Notes under the pieces: generated by a model
Seen by the model: only the letters and a program-made list of their open reading frames with translations
What the model was told of the DNA's origin: nothing
Database searches by the model: none
Shown here: in pieces, positions 1 through 11,526 of the stretch
Layout: each line of letters begins with the position of its first letter
Position numbering within the stretch: the stretch's first letter is position 1
Source: Paracamarosporium sp. OC-R06-R3
Taxonomy: Eukaryota; Ascomycota; Dothideomycetes; Pleosporales; Didymosphaeriaceae
Length of the DNA stretch: 64,000 bases
NCBI GenBank assembly: GCA_019828545.1
Contig: JACVRA010000202.1
Location: 310,001-374,000, forward strand
Direction: 5' to 3'
Program-made: the position numbers and the translations under genes

Positions 1-1141
1 AAGCAATGATATCTTGGACATCAGTCAGGGGTGGGTACTTCTTTTGTAAGAGATAGTCAGCTTTATCTTCGCACTCGGCCTCGATTGGGTCAGGCAAGCC
101 TTCAATCCATGGCCCTAGAAGATCAAATTCGGAGAGCGTGTCATCCTCTGGACCGAGAGAGGGCAATCTTGATGGTGGCGGGATAGGCGTCGAGGTACCC
201 TCTCTCGGTGTTCGCGCTCTAGATAATGGTTTCTCTGGTAACGATAACTTAGGCATTGCAATGGGAATGGGGATCTGGACGTCGGGATCTTTGTAGGCCC
301 GGAGGAGTGCTGACGGCGGCGAGCCGGGCGGTGTTTTGGTGGGCCAGACAAGGTCCTCCCAGTCTTCAGAACCAACTGTGCCCGCCTTCTTGTTTCCAGC
401 AGCTTGAAAATCATCATCGCTCAACTCATTCGGAGTTTCGAAGTCATCCAGATCGGGCGATAGCTTGGCGTCGTCCGCAGTCGACTCCTGATTGGACGGA
501 TCATCATCGTCTTCTTCCACTAACGGAAAAGCGGGTGCAGCATTGCGAGATGGTCGAGTTCGCAAAGGAGATGTCGCTCGTGTTGCAGCGAATGCTTTGG
601 CTCCTCTACCTCCACGGGATCCTCTGGGCCTTCCACCTCTGCCTCTTCCACCCCGGCTTCCGCGACCACCGCGGCCTCTGCCCCTGGTCGAAGCAGGCTG
701 GGGCGAAGAAGGCTCGTCGCTTTCCTCGTCACTCATAGTATCTGATTGAGTGAAAAACGTGTTTAGTGCAGGCGGGTCTGACCGTTCGCTGAACCTTCGC
801 TTTCTAGTGTTTTTCGGTTCATTGAGGCCATCCAAAAATTCCCGTGGTAAGCCAAACACGTGGAAGATTGGCGCCTCGTATAAGCCGTAGACAATGTTAC
901 CAGCCTCGAGATCCGCATAGTTAGTGATGCTAGATGCTGCACGAGTAGTCTTCCTCGTCTGAGGCGTAGTGCTAGATTGTTGGGAATTGGCAGTCGGCGA
1001 CACAATGTCTGGCCTGCCGTCTGATTTTGCAGCTGACTTGGGGCCCCGACCAGATCGAGTCCGCGAAGGCGGCTCGTCATCGTGCTGATTCGCGTTTCGG
1101 CGCTGCGACGAGCGCCCAAGGAGATTTCTGGGACCGGGCAT
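1..1141 (-). CDS. RGG-rich hypothetical protein, 3' end beyond the window
   Basis: A single open frame runs from an ATG at 1141 down to base 1 without a stop, giving at least 380 residues; it continues past the left edge. The N-terminus is basic and low in complexity. A more ordered patch follows at about residues 75-110 (NIVYGLYEAPIFHVFGLP). An arginine-glycine block of RGR/RGG repeats lies at about residues 150-185, and an acidic/proline-rich stretch after it. RGG blocks usually bind RNA or chromatin, but I recognise no family. In-frame codons upstream of the ATG (DHKWFVELPTPTA) also look coding back to a stop near 1196, so a 5' intron and an earlier start are possible. It is divergent from the MTC1 homologue. 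Confidence 0.6.
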   Translation of the reverse strand, partial: MPGPRNLLGRSSQRRNANQHDDEPPSRTRSGRGPKSAAKSDGRPDIVSPTANSQQSSTTPQTRKTTRAASSITNYADLEAGNIVYGLYEAPIFHVFGLPREFLDGLNEPKNTRKRRFSERSDPPALNTFFTQSDTMSDEESDEPSSPQPASTRGRGRGGRGSRGGRGRGGRPRGSRGGRGAKAFAATRATSPLRTRPSRNAAPAFPLVEEDDDDPSNQESTADDAKLSPDLDDFETPNELSDDDFQAAGNKKAGTVGSEDWEDLVWPTKTPPGSPPSALLRAYKDPDVQIPIPIAMPKLSLPEKPLSRARTPREGTSTPIPPPSRLPSLGPEDDTLSEFDLLGPWIEGLPDPIEAECEDKADYLLQKKYPPLTDVQDIIA

Positions 1142-1636
1142 TGCTGTGGGCGTGGGCAGTTCAACAAACCACTTGTGGTCTCCGGGAAGGGTGGAGCAAA
1201 ATCAATTCATGGAATGGTGTAGGTACCGTTCCGGGGGAAGCGTAGCGCGGCCGCAGTCAGGGTGACAGTCGCATGCGCCAAAAAAAAGACAACAAAGAAG
1301 GCGCGCAGCACCGGAAGATTGGACAATCGAGTATTCTTGCAAAAGTAAGAGACCGCCGTTTTCTCGGCGATCTTTGATCCCAATGGAGATGGTGATGCTG
1401 GCATGCGTGATCTTTGTCTTGAGGCGCTCGTGGCTCTGGAGCAAAACGGATTCTTGGGCTTGGCCTTTGCTAGTGCCTCGGCCTGATTGGCCGCCTATTG
1501 AGCTGGCAAATGCACTTGCAGCACCTGTAGCTCCGCTCTGTACAGCAACTCTATTGTATTGTTTATTGTAACGTGCAACCTTCGCCATTCACCGTGCCGG
1601 CACCACACGCTGCACGCCGCTCTGCCAGCCGCCACC
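1142..1636. promoter_or_regulatory. Divergent intergenic region
   Basis: About 0.5 kb separates two divergent starts and must hold both promoters. Open frames on the minus strand here end in a stop just before the first gene's frame; they could be a 5' exon of that gene, but I cannot fix a splice. A short poly-A tract lies at 1279-1285. No clear TATA box was seen. Confidence 0.4.
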
Positions 1637-3222
1637 ATGCCGCCAAAGACAGTCGAGGAGCAGCTGGCCGAGCTCGAAATGGAGGCGGAGGCGCCCGCGG
1701 CACCCCCGCCCAAGAGCTCCAAGGCCGCCAAAGCTCCGCGCAAGACGGCCCAGCAGGACATCGACGCCCTCAAGGAGCTCGAGGAGCTCGAGGCGCTGGA
1801 GAAGTTCCAGGCGCCCGAAGCACCGCGTCCCCTGAGCCGCTCCAACACGCCCAAGCTGTCGTCGTCGTCGACCGCCTCCAGCAAGAAGCCGGGCATTGCA
1901 ACGCCGTCGTCCACCGGCTCCGGCCGAACCAGCGAGGACAGGGCGCAGCCATCGAGGAAGTCGGGGGAGAGTGCACGTTCATTCCACCAAAGCTTTGCAC
2001 CTACCGAAGAGGAACCCGCAAAGCCAGCACCAGCACCGCAGCAGCAATCCGGCGGATGGGGCTGGGGGGGCTTCAGCGTCGGTGGACTGCTTTCAACGGC
2101 AACTGCGACCGCCGATGCGGCGAGGAAGCGGGCTGAAGCAGCATACCAAGAGCTGCAGAAGAACGAGGAGGCACAGCGATGGGCGGAGCAGGTGCGAGGA
2201 AACGTAAATCTGGGAGCTTTGCGTGGATTCGGTATGCTTCCTGCTACTACCCTTCGTACTCAACACACGTCTAACATCATACAGGAGAGGAACTACAGAA
2301 ACGCGCCATCCCAACCTTCACAAACCTTGTCCACACCCTCGCCCCGCCCATCTCCCAACACGAGCGCCTCCAAATTCACATCACTCACGACCTCATTGGC
2401 TACCCTTCGCTCGACCCCATCATCTACCAGACTTTCTCCACAGTGATGTCGCAGGTCGAGGGCGGTGATCTGCTCGTCATTCAGCGAGGCTCAGAATCCA
2501 CTCAGCGAAGCTCGATAGATGGTTATCGCGGCGGCAGCGCAGGCTGGAACGACGGCCCATGGTGGCGCCACACCGACAAGCGGGACTTGAGCGTGGTAAA
2601 GGGACTACCTGAGGGCACGAAGCTCGTCAGAGTGAGCGCTGAAAGTTATGCGAACGAGTTCTTCACTGCGAGGGGAGGGCTGGAGGAGGCAGCGAAGCAA
2701 GCCACCGAAGTTCTAAGCGAGTCCAATCCCGTCCGGAGCAGCGACATTTTCTTGGCTTTGCAGGCTATCAGCTACACTACGCCTGAGGAGCTCTTCAAGA
2801 CCTCGCCGTCGCCGGACGAGAAAGAGGGCGGTGTCGAGGAGCCCAAGGAGACAGAGGAACTTGTTGTTTTCGCTATCTACTTACACGATCCTATCCACGG
2901 CATCAGCTACAAAGCGCTCAGCCAGGCCTTCCCTTCGAAGTGGGTTGAGTGGCTCGATGCCCCCGCACCCACAGAAGCAGCTGGAGAGGAGCCGCAGTTG
3001 CCTGCGGAGATCCAGCAGATCATCCAAGACGGAGGTGTGGACCCTCGTGAGTGGGTCGCTGAATGGATATCAGACATTATTGGTCTCAGCATTGGCATTG
3101 TTGCCCAGCGATATGTTGCGCGCAGAATGGGCGTGGGCGAGGGCGGTATTGGCCGCGGCAAGGCGCGTGAAGCGATTGTTGAAGCCGGAGGCGGTGAAGC
3201 TGCCAGGGCAGGCATTATTTGA
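1637..3222 (+). CDS. MTC1: Maintenance of telomere capping protein 1 homologue (DUF5427)
   Basis: Two exons (1637-2231, 2285-3222) separated by a 53-nt intron encode 510 residues. The ATG sits in a strong context (GCCACCATGC). The first 180 residues are low in complexity, with an acidic coiled stretch (LAELEMEAEA) and a Ser/Pro-rich part; a glycine/tryptophan patch (GGWGWGGFS) follows. The C-terminal 300 residues hold the conserved domain, with motifs such as GYPSLDPIIYQTFS, GWNDGPWWRHTDKRD and YLHDPIHGISY that I recognise from the fungal Mtc1/DUF5427 family. Yeast MTC1 affects growth of cdc13 telomere-capping mutants and its product has been placed with early Golgi/COPI material; the molecular role is not known. 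The family call is recognition from sequence, not a search. Confidence 0.85.
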
Positions 3223-3658
3223 GAAGCTTCCAACACGTTCATTTTTTGCATTAATACCTCTCTGGGCGTTTTGGACTGTTGCGGCTGGCGTAATCCTTGG
3301 TTCATTGCAATTTGTAGCGATTCTGGCAATGTAACTGCCACTGACGGCCACTTGCTATTTCAACCCCTATTTGCAATCCCTTCCTCAATCTCTCGACCCT
3401 GATCGATACTTTCTTTGCGACTGTGGGACGCTTTCAAGCATCGCGATACTTTGCGCTGTTCTAAACAGGCACGCGTCGCGCTAGCAATCGCATGTCTGCT
3501 CCTTCTCTGGATTTCTTCTCGCGCCGTGCTCCGTCCTCGAACCACGTTCCCTGCTCTTCAACACTTCTTCAGTGCTTATGCCACTCCTCCTTCCCTCTTC
3601 ACCATCCTAACCTCCATTCCCACACTACCAATATCAAGATTCCTCCCATCCCTCCCCT
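3223..3658. other. Intergenic, convergent 3' ends
   Basis: This is the shared 3' flank of MTC1 and the DUF2462 gene. It is pyrimidine-rich on the plus strand from about 3540 onward. The long plus-strand frame crossing it is low in complexity and antisense to the next gene, so I see no gene here. Confidence 0.4.
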
Positions 3659-3966
3659 TCATTTCTTCCCCTCCTTGCTAACCTTCTGCCCCCCGATCCT
3701 CCCCTCCTTCTTCCCGCCCCGCAAAAGTTCCAAGTGCCCCGCCTTCTCAGCAAGCAGCTTCTCCGTGTTGGCCGTCAATTGGCTGGTCGCCTTCTTCTTG
3801 AGCTTCTGTTGCGAGGCGAGGGATTGCTTCTTCGGCTTGATTACGCGATTACCGCGTTGGGGGCCGGTGGGTCTACGGAGGTTAGAAGGGCGTGGGAGGA
3901 GGGGAGTGGGGAGGTGTACTTCTTGGGTGCGGATTTTTTGGAGGGTTTCACTGCGCCTTGGGCCAT
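3659..3966 (-). CDS. UPF0390/DUF2462 small basic protein
   Basis: Two exons (3920-3966 and 3659-3872) with a 47-nt intron (donor GTACAC, acceptor CCGTAG) give an 86-residue, lysine-rich protein. It starts MAQGAVKPSKKSAPKKPTG and continues through RVIKPKKQSLASQQKLKKK and KLLAEKAGHLELLRGGKK. These are the hallmark stretches of the eukaryotic UPF0390/DUF2462 family (human C19orf53-like), whose members are small, basic and probably nucleolar; the function is not settled. Unspliced, the two halves sit in different frames, so a single-frame scan would miss the gene. Long plus-strand frames over the same bases are shadows. Confidence 0.85.
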
Positions 3967-4454
3967 GGTTGGTGTGGGGAGGTTGGTTGGTGGGGTATAG
4001 GTCGGATGGGAAGTATGGGTGTGAATGTTGTGGTGAGGGGCGTGGTTGTTCGCAAAGATTTGGAGCGTTGTGGTGGAATTGGTTGCGGCGGCCAAAAAGT
4101 TCGCGATGCGCTCTTCCGCGGGGGAGGCTAGTGCAGGAGGGGTTTAGCGCAGCTGTCATGCTGGTATCCGCTCTACGTGCCCGTACGGTTTACCATCACA
4201 GATTGCAATATTTAATTTCCTCGTGATGGAATATGTCCTTCTAGCTCAAGTAGTTTTCAACTTCAGATTATCTGGAAATGCAAATAATTTGCTAGGTACA
4301 TCAATGTGTAGGCTCGTAAAACGAAAAGTTGCGGCCTACGACTTGCAGGGCCTGCATGCTCAGCCTCAGATCACAGCCTGATAGCCGCCGACGTTCTTCA
4401 TAGCTGCTATCGCTCCTTTGTTACACATGAGTCGATGCTCTCAGATGTACAACA
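3967..4454. other. Intergenic, divergent 5' flanks
   Basis: This is the 5' flank of the DUF2462 gene and of the NACHT gene. GT-rich runs lie near 3970-4060 on the plus strand. I see no gene or clear element in it. Confidence 0.35.
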
Positions 4455-7400
4455 ATGGAACCTCTCACAGCGCTTTCGGTAGCCACAAACGTTATTCAGT
4501 TCATTGATTTCGCAAGTAAAGTCGTCAGCCTCACCGTCAATATATACCGCGCGAAGCCAGAGGGCAAGCTGGGCGAACTCTACTATTTGAACAGACTAAC
4601 AGAAAACTTCCAAACACATAATGATGTTCTTAGGCACTCAATACGACGACGTAGGGCTGCTACCCAGCCCAACATATCCACCGCAGAGAGTGAGCTCCTT
4701 CGGGTCTGTGAAGATTGTGAGGAGATCAATAACAAGCTTCTTTCTGCCTTGGAAAAGTTGAGAGGATCTGAAGATGAGCTCTGGGGCAGCTTTGTCGGCG
4801 CGCTGAAGACTGTGTGGAATGAGGCTGAAATCAAAGGTCTCCGACAAGCGCTCTATGATCATAGACAGCAGATGACTCTGTATCTTCTCGCATCGCTGAG
4901 GTATAGTGTTTCGGCAAGCTACATCCGGCTAATTACTGACCGGCTTCTAGAGACCAAGTTCAGTCATTTCAGCAGTCGCAGGCTAAAAAAGATGCGAACA
5001 TGAGCGTTGCCGTATCTGATATACATAAGATGGTTCAGAAATTTTTCCAAACGACGGTGCAACAACATCAAGACGCGTATACGTGGCAGCAAGCTGTCTT
5101 TGAAGCCATGCAAGCTGATTATACATGGAAACTGCGGGACAGAATCCAACCTGAAGCCTACCCTGCAGAGAAACTACAGCGGCGCATGACTGCTACCGAC
5201 ACTGGACGCTTCCAAGAAGGAATACTGGAGTGGCTCCGTTTTACCGAGCTAGGATATCGACAAGAGGAGATCAACCCAGCTCATGAACGCACATTCCAAT
5301 GGGTTTTCCATTCTGAGACGGAGGGGAAGTGGTCTAACTTTGTTGATTGGCTGCAGACAGATTCTACGCCACTTTACTGGATCACTGGAAAGCCGGCAGC
5401 AGGAAAAAGTACCCTAATGAAGTACATACACTCCCATCCAAAGACAGAGCAGCTCCTCGGTCAATGGGCGCATGGTAAAAAGCTTATCACCGCGGCGTAC
5501 TACTTCTGGAACTCTGGATCGAAGAATCAGATGTCGGAGGAGGGCATGGCACGTACGCTTCTTTATGAAGCCCTTCGGCAAGCACCAGAGCTCTGGTGCC
5601 ATCTATTCCCTGACAAGATGGAAGAATACATCGTGTTTGGCAATCCCTGGAGGCAACCTATCACGCAGAAACAGTAAGTAGCCTACTATCCAGACGACGC
5701 GTTCAGGCTAACCCACAATTTGTTAATAGGATCACGCATGCCCTGCGTCAACTAGTTTTAAACGCCGGTAACGAGTATAGACTTTTCTTTTTCATCGACG
5801 GCCTGGACGAATGCAGTGGGCAACACACAGAGCTTGTTTCTACTATCAAGTCATTCCTTTCGCCAGATGTCAAGACATGCGTTTCAAGTCGTCTTTGGCC
5901 AGTATTCGAAGATGGATTCCACCAGGCACCAAGCTTGAGGCTGGAGGCACTTACTTATAATGACATCAAAGAGTATGTTACCTCGAGGTTTGCTCAAAGT
6001 CGGGCCTTCGAGCAATTCAAAATCTTGGATGGAGAGGTAAGATCTCGGCTATGCAAAATGCTATCGAACTTACATGTTACAGTCCGCTTCCAACTTGATT
6101 GAAGATATCGTTACGAAGGCTTCTGGTGTATTTTTATGGGTGCGTTTTGTGACCGATTCCCTCTTAGAAGGTCTCAGCGATGGAGAGCGATTAGAAGAGC
6201 TGCACGCTCATCTGAATGAGTTACCACCAGACTTGGTAAGCAGTATTGAGACCTGACAGAGGCACAGGCTAATGAATTCTTTTCCGCTTTACAGGAAGAT
6301 CTCATATGGAAAATCCTGAGCCGCATGGACGGTTTTCACCTCAAACGAGCATCAGAACTAATACAGCTCTATCGGGTTCGTAATCTATAACTATGAAAGA
6401 TGTAAAAACACTAACTGGTCTGATGGCAGACATGTCATACAAAGATGACACTTCTCATGCTATCGTATGCCGATGAATCCGACCCTAACATCACGTCAAG
6501 GATCCCGTGCGGAGCACCCTCTGTTTCCCAGCAGCACGCCCGCGCTGACATGATGCGTCGTCGCTTATACGCTTGTTGCAAAGGCCTTTTGGAGCCACAC
6601 GTAGTCGGGAACAAACCGCTGATGAACACCGTTATCGAGTATCTACATCGTACGGTCAAAGATTACTTCGAGAGGCCCGACATCTGGGAAAAGTTATTGA
6701 CTTTAACAGACAAAGATTTCAATCCTTGCGTACGACTTTGCAACGAACGAATCATTAGACTTCGGACTAGTGATGCACTGTTTTTCAGATTGTCGAACCC
6801 TGGTTTGAGATTTTGGTCTATTGCTTCTAGTGCAATGACCTACGCTTTCTCGGCGGATGCAGACGGGACGAAAGGACTTCAATCAGTTTTGCTGAAAGAA
6901 CTCGATGCTGCTGCTACATATCTAGTAAACACGAACGAACAAGGTCGGCCCTCGTATTCCGCAACTGCAGCAAGCGGCTCTGGAACATCATCCAGCTGGG
7001 TGGGCACGAGACAAGGATGCGAATTCAATCGTACCTTCCTGCACCTTGCCATCCAGAGCTGTATGTTTGGATACGTCCGGGATGCAACAGCTGCAGGCCG
7101 CAGAATCGACAAATCGGAACTCTCGCGGGCGCTTTTGGTGGCCCTACTGCAAGAAAGATACGAGATCGATTTCCGATATGGTGTTTTACAACTGCCAGAT
7201 ACTTTAACCGCATCGCGACAACCTGCAGACATTGTGCCCTATCTGCTCTCTCATGGGGCCGACCCAAATCTCCCTATTGACCGCGCACTTCACCACATCA
7301 TTCATATTCCGGGCGCGTTCTCTCCATGGGAATCATTCTTACGTACCCTGCGCTTTCTCAAGGGTCATTCAAATATTGTACCAAGGGTGCCATCCTACAA

Positions 7401-7878
7401 TTCAGCTTGGACAGACGAGCAAGTCAAAAGCTCAGCTGGCATATGGGACGACGACGAGACCCGTGCCTCAGATTACGAGGTATACTTCGACTTCTGTGAG
7501 ATGACTGCGGAAGAGCACCAGACAATCAAGCCTGCATTGTATCCGCGCGCTTCCAGAGGAAATATGCCGTGGAAGGAGAATGTGAATGCGAAACTCTATT
7601 TGAGATGGTGTCGCTATGACCGCGAAAAAACAATAGCGTTGGTGAAGTCCTTCCTCGAACACGGCGCAAACCCCGCTTTAGTGACCCGGGAGGATGGGCA
7701 GGAAATATGGGAAATGGCGCAAGAGAAGCTTCGGGAGCAGGGACACTCTGCTCAGGCTGCACCGTTTTACGATACTAAGATCCAACAGCTCATGGCAATT
7801 CCAACGCAACAGAACTCCTCGGCTAAGCACAGCAGACGGAGAAGCCTACGTGCGCTGCTTGGTTTCGCAACACGCTGA
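4455..7878 (+). CDS. NACHT-type STAND NTPase (fungal NLR-like protein)
   Basis: Six exons (4455-4900, 4951-5673, 5730-6036, 6083-6235, 6295-6375, 6430-7878), with introns of 46-59 nt, give 1052 residues in one frame. The N-terminus (MEPLTALSVATNVIQFIDFA) is the helical domain common at the front of fungal NACHT proteins. A P-loop GKPAAGKS lies near residue 295 and a Walker B FFFIDGLDE near 408, followed by the usual NACHT stretches (VSSRLWPVF, LIEDIVTKASGVFLWVRFV). After the NTPase comes a helical C-terminal region with isolated ankyrin-like units (VPYLLSHGADPN, VKSFLEHGANPA) rather than a long repeat array. Such proteins are signal-activated switches; some act in non-self recognition and programmed cell death. 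No effector enzyme domain is visible at the N-terminus. The C-terminal region could bind the trigger. Confidence 0.85.
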
Positions 7879-9031
7879 TTAAGTTTAATCAGAGAGGGTC
7901 TCGCATGGAATTAAGTCCAAAGCGCATTTTGTGTACGACCAATTGTTTGCACAACTATGCTCTCGCTGACAGTCGTTGAGGGACCAAATGAAAGCTCACC
8001 ATTATATGTGATCCGATCTTTGCAGTATTCTGGAAATAACAATCCGGTGCCAATGCTAATCTCACGGCCTGAGAACTCGATGCAAGGCCTAGTAGACCTC
8101 AAGGAATATTATAGGAGGTGGGATATCTGCTCAGGTGATTTTAACGTCTTCTATCATCATCATGATAGAAAAGGGACGGGTTTTTGTGATCTCTTTTTGA
8201 TACCCCCTCCTTGGTGCTGGTTCTAGGGGAATGGATTTCTATTGCTGTTTTTGTACTCGGGGACACGCCCCTACATTTTCATCACCTAAATACCCAGACA
8301 CTGAGGATGACTGGCTGTAAGAGACAAATGCTGCATGTTATTCTAGATAATCAAGATGAGTCTCTGTTAGGCATGTGATGGTAATATAACGCGTCAATTC
8401 CAGACTTACACTTTCCTATGTATAAGAATAGACCTAAATCACGAACACTCAAGATCTCAGTTCTTTCTATATCGTACATGGTCAATTGTAAGCCAGTAAA
8501 ACAGACCCACACCATTGGCGCCTCGCTTACGCCGGTATTCTCGCCGGCTACGCACCTCGGCGTCATTCCCGCCAGCCAAAAAATCGTGCACTACCCGCGC
8601 GTACTCCACTGCACCAATGGCCTGACTCCGGCCTGTGAAATGGATCGCTTTGCATTGGCTGCTGGCTATCAGCTAGTGGGCTACCCTGCGGTAGCTCGAT
8701 GGAAGCTCCACGAGCCCCTCCTTGAATGGCGGTCCCGAGGTCGTCAATGAAGCCTTTTAGAAGCAGCTTGGTGCCCCCACGAGCTCGTATCGTGCAGTAC
8801 ACCTATCCCGCGTGACACTACAGCCAGACATATTGCCTCAGACGTTTCCAGCTCGCCGGCTCCCAGTGGGATTGATTGATCTAGCGTGCATTGTACACGT
8901 CGAAGTTATCCCCGGTTCTCACGTCGTCTACGGCTTCCGACACGCTTCGTCCATATTGCAGTTTCTACATTATACCTCCCGTCTTCGTGTACACTTCGTA
9001 TTGCCTTTGAGAATATTAATCTAGGAGCACA
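7879..9031. other. Intergenic
   Basis: About 1.15 kb lies between the NACHT gene and the dehydratase. Short frames on both strands show no recognisable domain. A near-palindrome TCATCATCATGATAG lies at about 8154. I see no gene. Confidence 0.35.
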
Positions 9032-11192
9032 ATGGATCCGCGCAACGCAGAAAAAGAAACCGAGCCAGAAGAGCCCCGCTTCCTCGACTTCAAGCATCTC
9101 CCCGAAGGCACGCTCCGAGACGGAAAGCCCGCATTGAACCGGTACTCTTCGACGCTTACAAACGGCCATGACTTCCCTGGAGCACAGGTAGATATCTCTT
9201 TTTCTTTTGTCATGAAATGTCTATGGAAATAACCATCTGATGTTGAAAGGCTATGCTCTACGCAGCCGGCGTTCCCTCGAAACACGCGATGAAAACGCAA
9301 CCCCACGTCGGTATCGCGAGCGTGTGGTGGGAGGGTAATCCCTGCAAGTAAGTATCCCGCGTGCGGACGTCATACGTATATTAATATGCGTGCAGCATGC
9401 ATTGTAAGTTTCCTGTTTGGGACGTGCAGATCGGGTCGGATCTACCAGTTGAAATGGTGTGGTAGTGTATCGCTGGATATGATTTTCAAGACGGTTGGCT
9501 GACGGGGTTTCTATGCAGTGCTGGACCTGGGCAAAGAGGTTAAGAAGAACTGCTTGCAAGATGATATGCTGGCGTGGCAGTATAATACTATTGGAGTGTC
9601 GGATGGGATTACTATGGGAGGAGAAGGTATGTTCAGCATCACAACTATTATTTTCAAACGGAAGCCGTGTCCCTAACGATTGAAAAAAGGAATGCGCTTC
9701 TCCCTCCAAACGCGCGAGATCATCGCCGACTCCATCGAAACCGTAACCTGCGCTCAACACCACGATGCCTGCATCGCCATCCCCGGATGCGACAAGAACA
9801 TGCCCGGCGTGATCATGGCCTTTGCGCGGCACAACCGACCATCTCTCATGATCTACGGCGGTTCAATCATGCCCGGCTACAGCGAAACCCTCAAGAAGCC
9901 CATCAACATCAGTACGACGTACGAGGCCTTTGGCGCGTACGTGTACAAGACGCTGAAGAGTGCTGAGGAGGGCAAGTTTAGTCCAGATGAGATCATGGAT
10001 GAGATTGAGAAGAATGCGTGTCCGGGTGCGGGAGCTTGCGGTGGGATGTACACTGCTAATACTATGAGCACGAGTATCGAGGGTGCGTATAGCGGCATTT
10101 TGAATGTAAGATGGGATGGCGAAGCTGATTTGTACAATAGCAATGGGACTCACTCTTCCCAACTCTTCGACCACGCCAGCAGAAAGCCCAGCTAAGATGC
10201 GCGAATGCGCCAAAGCCGCTGCCGCGATCCGCACATGCATGGAGCAGGACATCACGCCTCGCAAACTGCTGACAAAAGAGTCCTTCGAGAACGCACTCGT
10301 TATGATGATGGCACTCGGCGGTTCCACAAACGCCGTTCTTCACCTCCTCGCCATGGCCGGCACAGCAGGTGTGCCGCTTTCTCTGGACGACTTCCAGCGC
10401 GTCTCAGACAAGATTCCCTTCCTCGCCGACCTCGCTCCGTCCGGGAAGTATTTCGCCGCTGACCTCTTCGACATTGGTGGCATGCCTGCAGTGATGAAGT
10501 TGATGGTCGCCGCAGGCTTACTGAACGGCGACATTCTCACCGTAACGGGCAAGACATTGAAAGAGAACATCGAGCCGTACCCAAGTTTGCCGCAAGATCA
10601 GGTCATCATCCGCCCCTTGAACAATCCCATCAAGAAAACAGGACATATTGAAATCTTGCGTGGCAACCTTGCACCCGCTGGTGCAGTGGCTAAGATCACT
10701 GGAAAAGAAGGGTTAATTTTCAAAGGAAAAGCACTGGTATTTAACAAAGAGCATGAGCTGGATGCCGCTCTCAACGCTGGTACAATCCCGCGCGGTGAAA
10801 ACGTCGTCGTAGTCGTGCGCTACGAAGGCCCTAAGGGCGGACCAGGAATGCCGGAGCAGCTCAAGGCGAGCGCAGCCATCATGGGTGCAAAGTTGACGAA
10901 CATCGCTCTGATTACGGACGGGCGGTACTCGGGTGCCTCACACGGATTCATCGTTGGGCATATATGTCCTGAGGCGGCAGTCGGTGGGCCCGTGGCGGTG
11001 GTTAGGAATGGAGACGTGATCACGATTGATGCGGAGAAGAACAGGATCGATATGGATGTATCCGACGAGGAGATCCAGAAGAGGCTGAGTGAGTGGAAGA
11101 AGCCGAAGGCGGCGGTGACAAGGGGTGTGCTTGCGAAGTATGCTAGATTGGTGGGTGATGCGAGCACGGGAGCGATGACCGATCTTTTCTAG
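9032..11192 (+). CDS. ILV3: Dihydroxy-acid dehydratase (IlvD/Edd family), possibly cytosolic paralogue
   Basis: Six exons (9032-9187, 9250-9347, 9396-9403, 9519-9626, 9690-10082, 10141-11192) give 604 residues. The third exon is only 8 nt, but frame and family motif both require it: GNPCNMH is split across exons 2, 3 and 4. The three conserved cysteine motifs that bind the Fe-S cluster are present (GNPCNMH, IPGCDKNMPG, NACPGAGACGGMYTANTM), with the C-terminal GRYSGASHGFIVGH. The enzyme turns 2,3-dihydroxy-isovalerate or -methylvalerate into the 2-oxo acids that lead to valine, isoleucine and leucine. The canonical fungal enzyme is mitochondrial. Here the N-terminus (MDPRNAEKETEPEEP) is acidic and not a presequence, so this may be a paralogue outside the mitochondrion, or a missing 5' exon may carry the signal. 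Confidence 0.9.
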
Positions 11193-11526
11193 AGTGAAAT
11201 GGAAACGAGTGCGAGCCAGATGTAAGATTGTACATATATGTTGGTCGTGGCATTAGAATTGGCGTTCCAGAGGTAGTTTATTATTCTGCAAGGGAATTTA
11301 GTAGACGTATATGCACCGGATGTTCTTCACAAAGAAATCAAAGAGTTGGTATCATTGATAATGCATTAGGTCAAGCCCACTTTCATTTTTGACGCCCGAG
11401 GCCCCAAAGCCCAGCGCATTCATGAACGCCGTAAGCCGTTAACCCGTAGATGACCCATGACCGCCCGCGGCAACCGCCGCGGCGCGGCCTGTTCTTCAGT
11501 AGTCTAGCCGTCCGTTATGCAAACAT
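11193..11526. other. Intergenic, convergent 3' ends
   Basis: This short gap joins the 3' ends of the dehydratase and RPS19. Nothing further is visible except a GC-rich patch (CCGCGGCAACCGCCGCGG) near 11465 that can form a hairpin. Confidence 0.35.

Noticed and set aside
3492..4226. 244-codon plus-strand frame
   Set aside because: It is antisense to the well-supported DUF2462 gene and is low in complexity.
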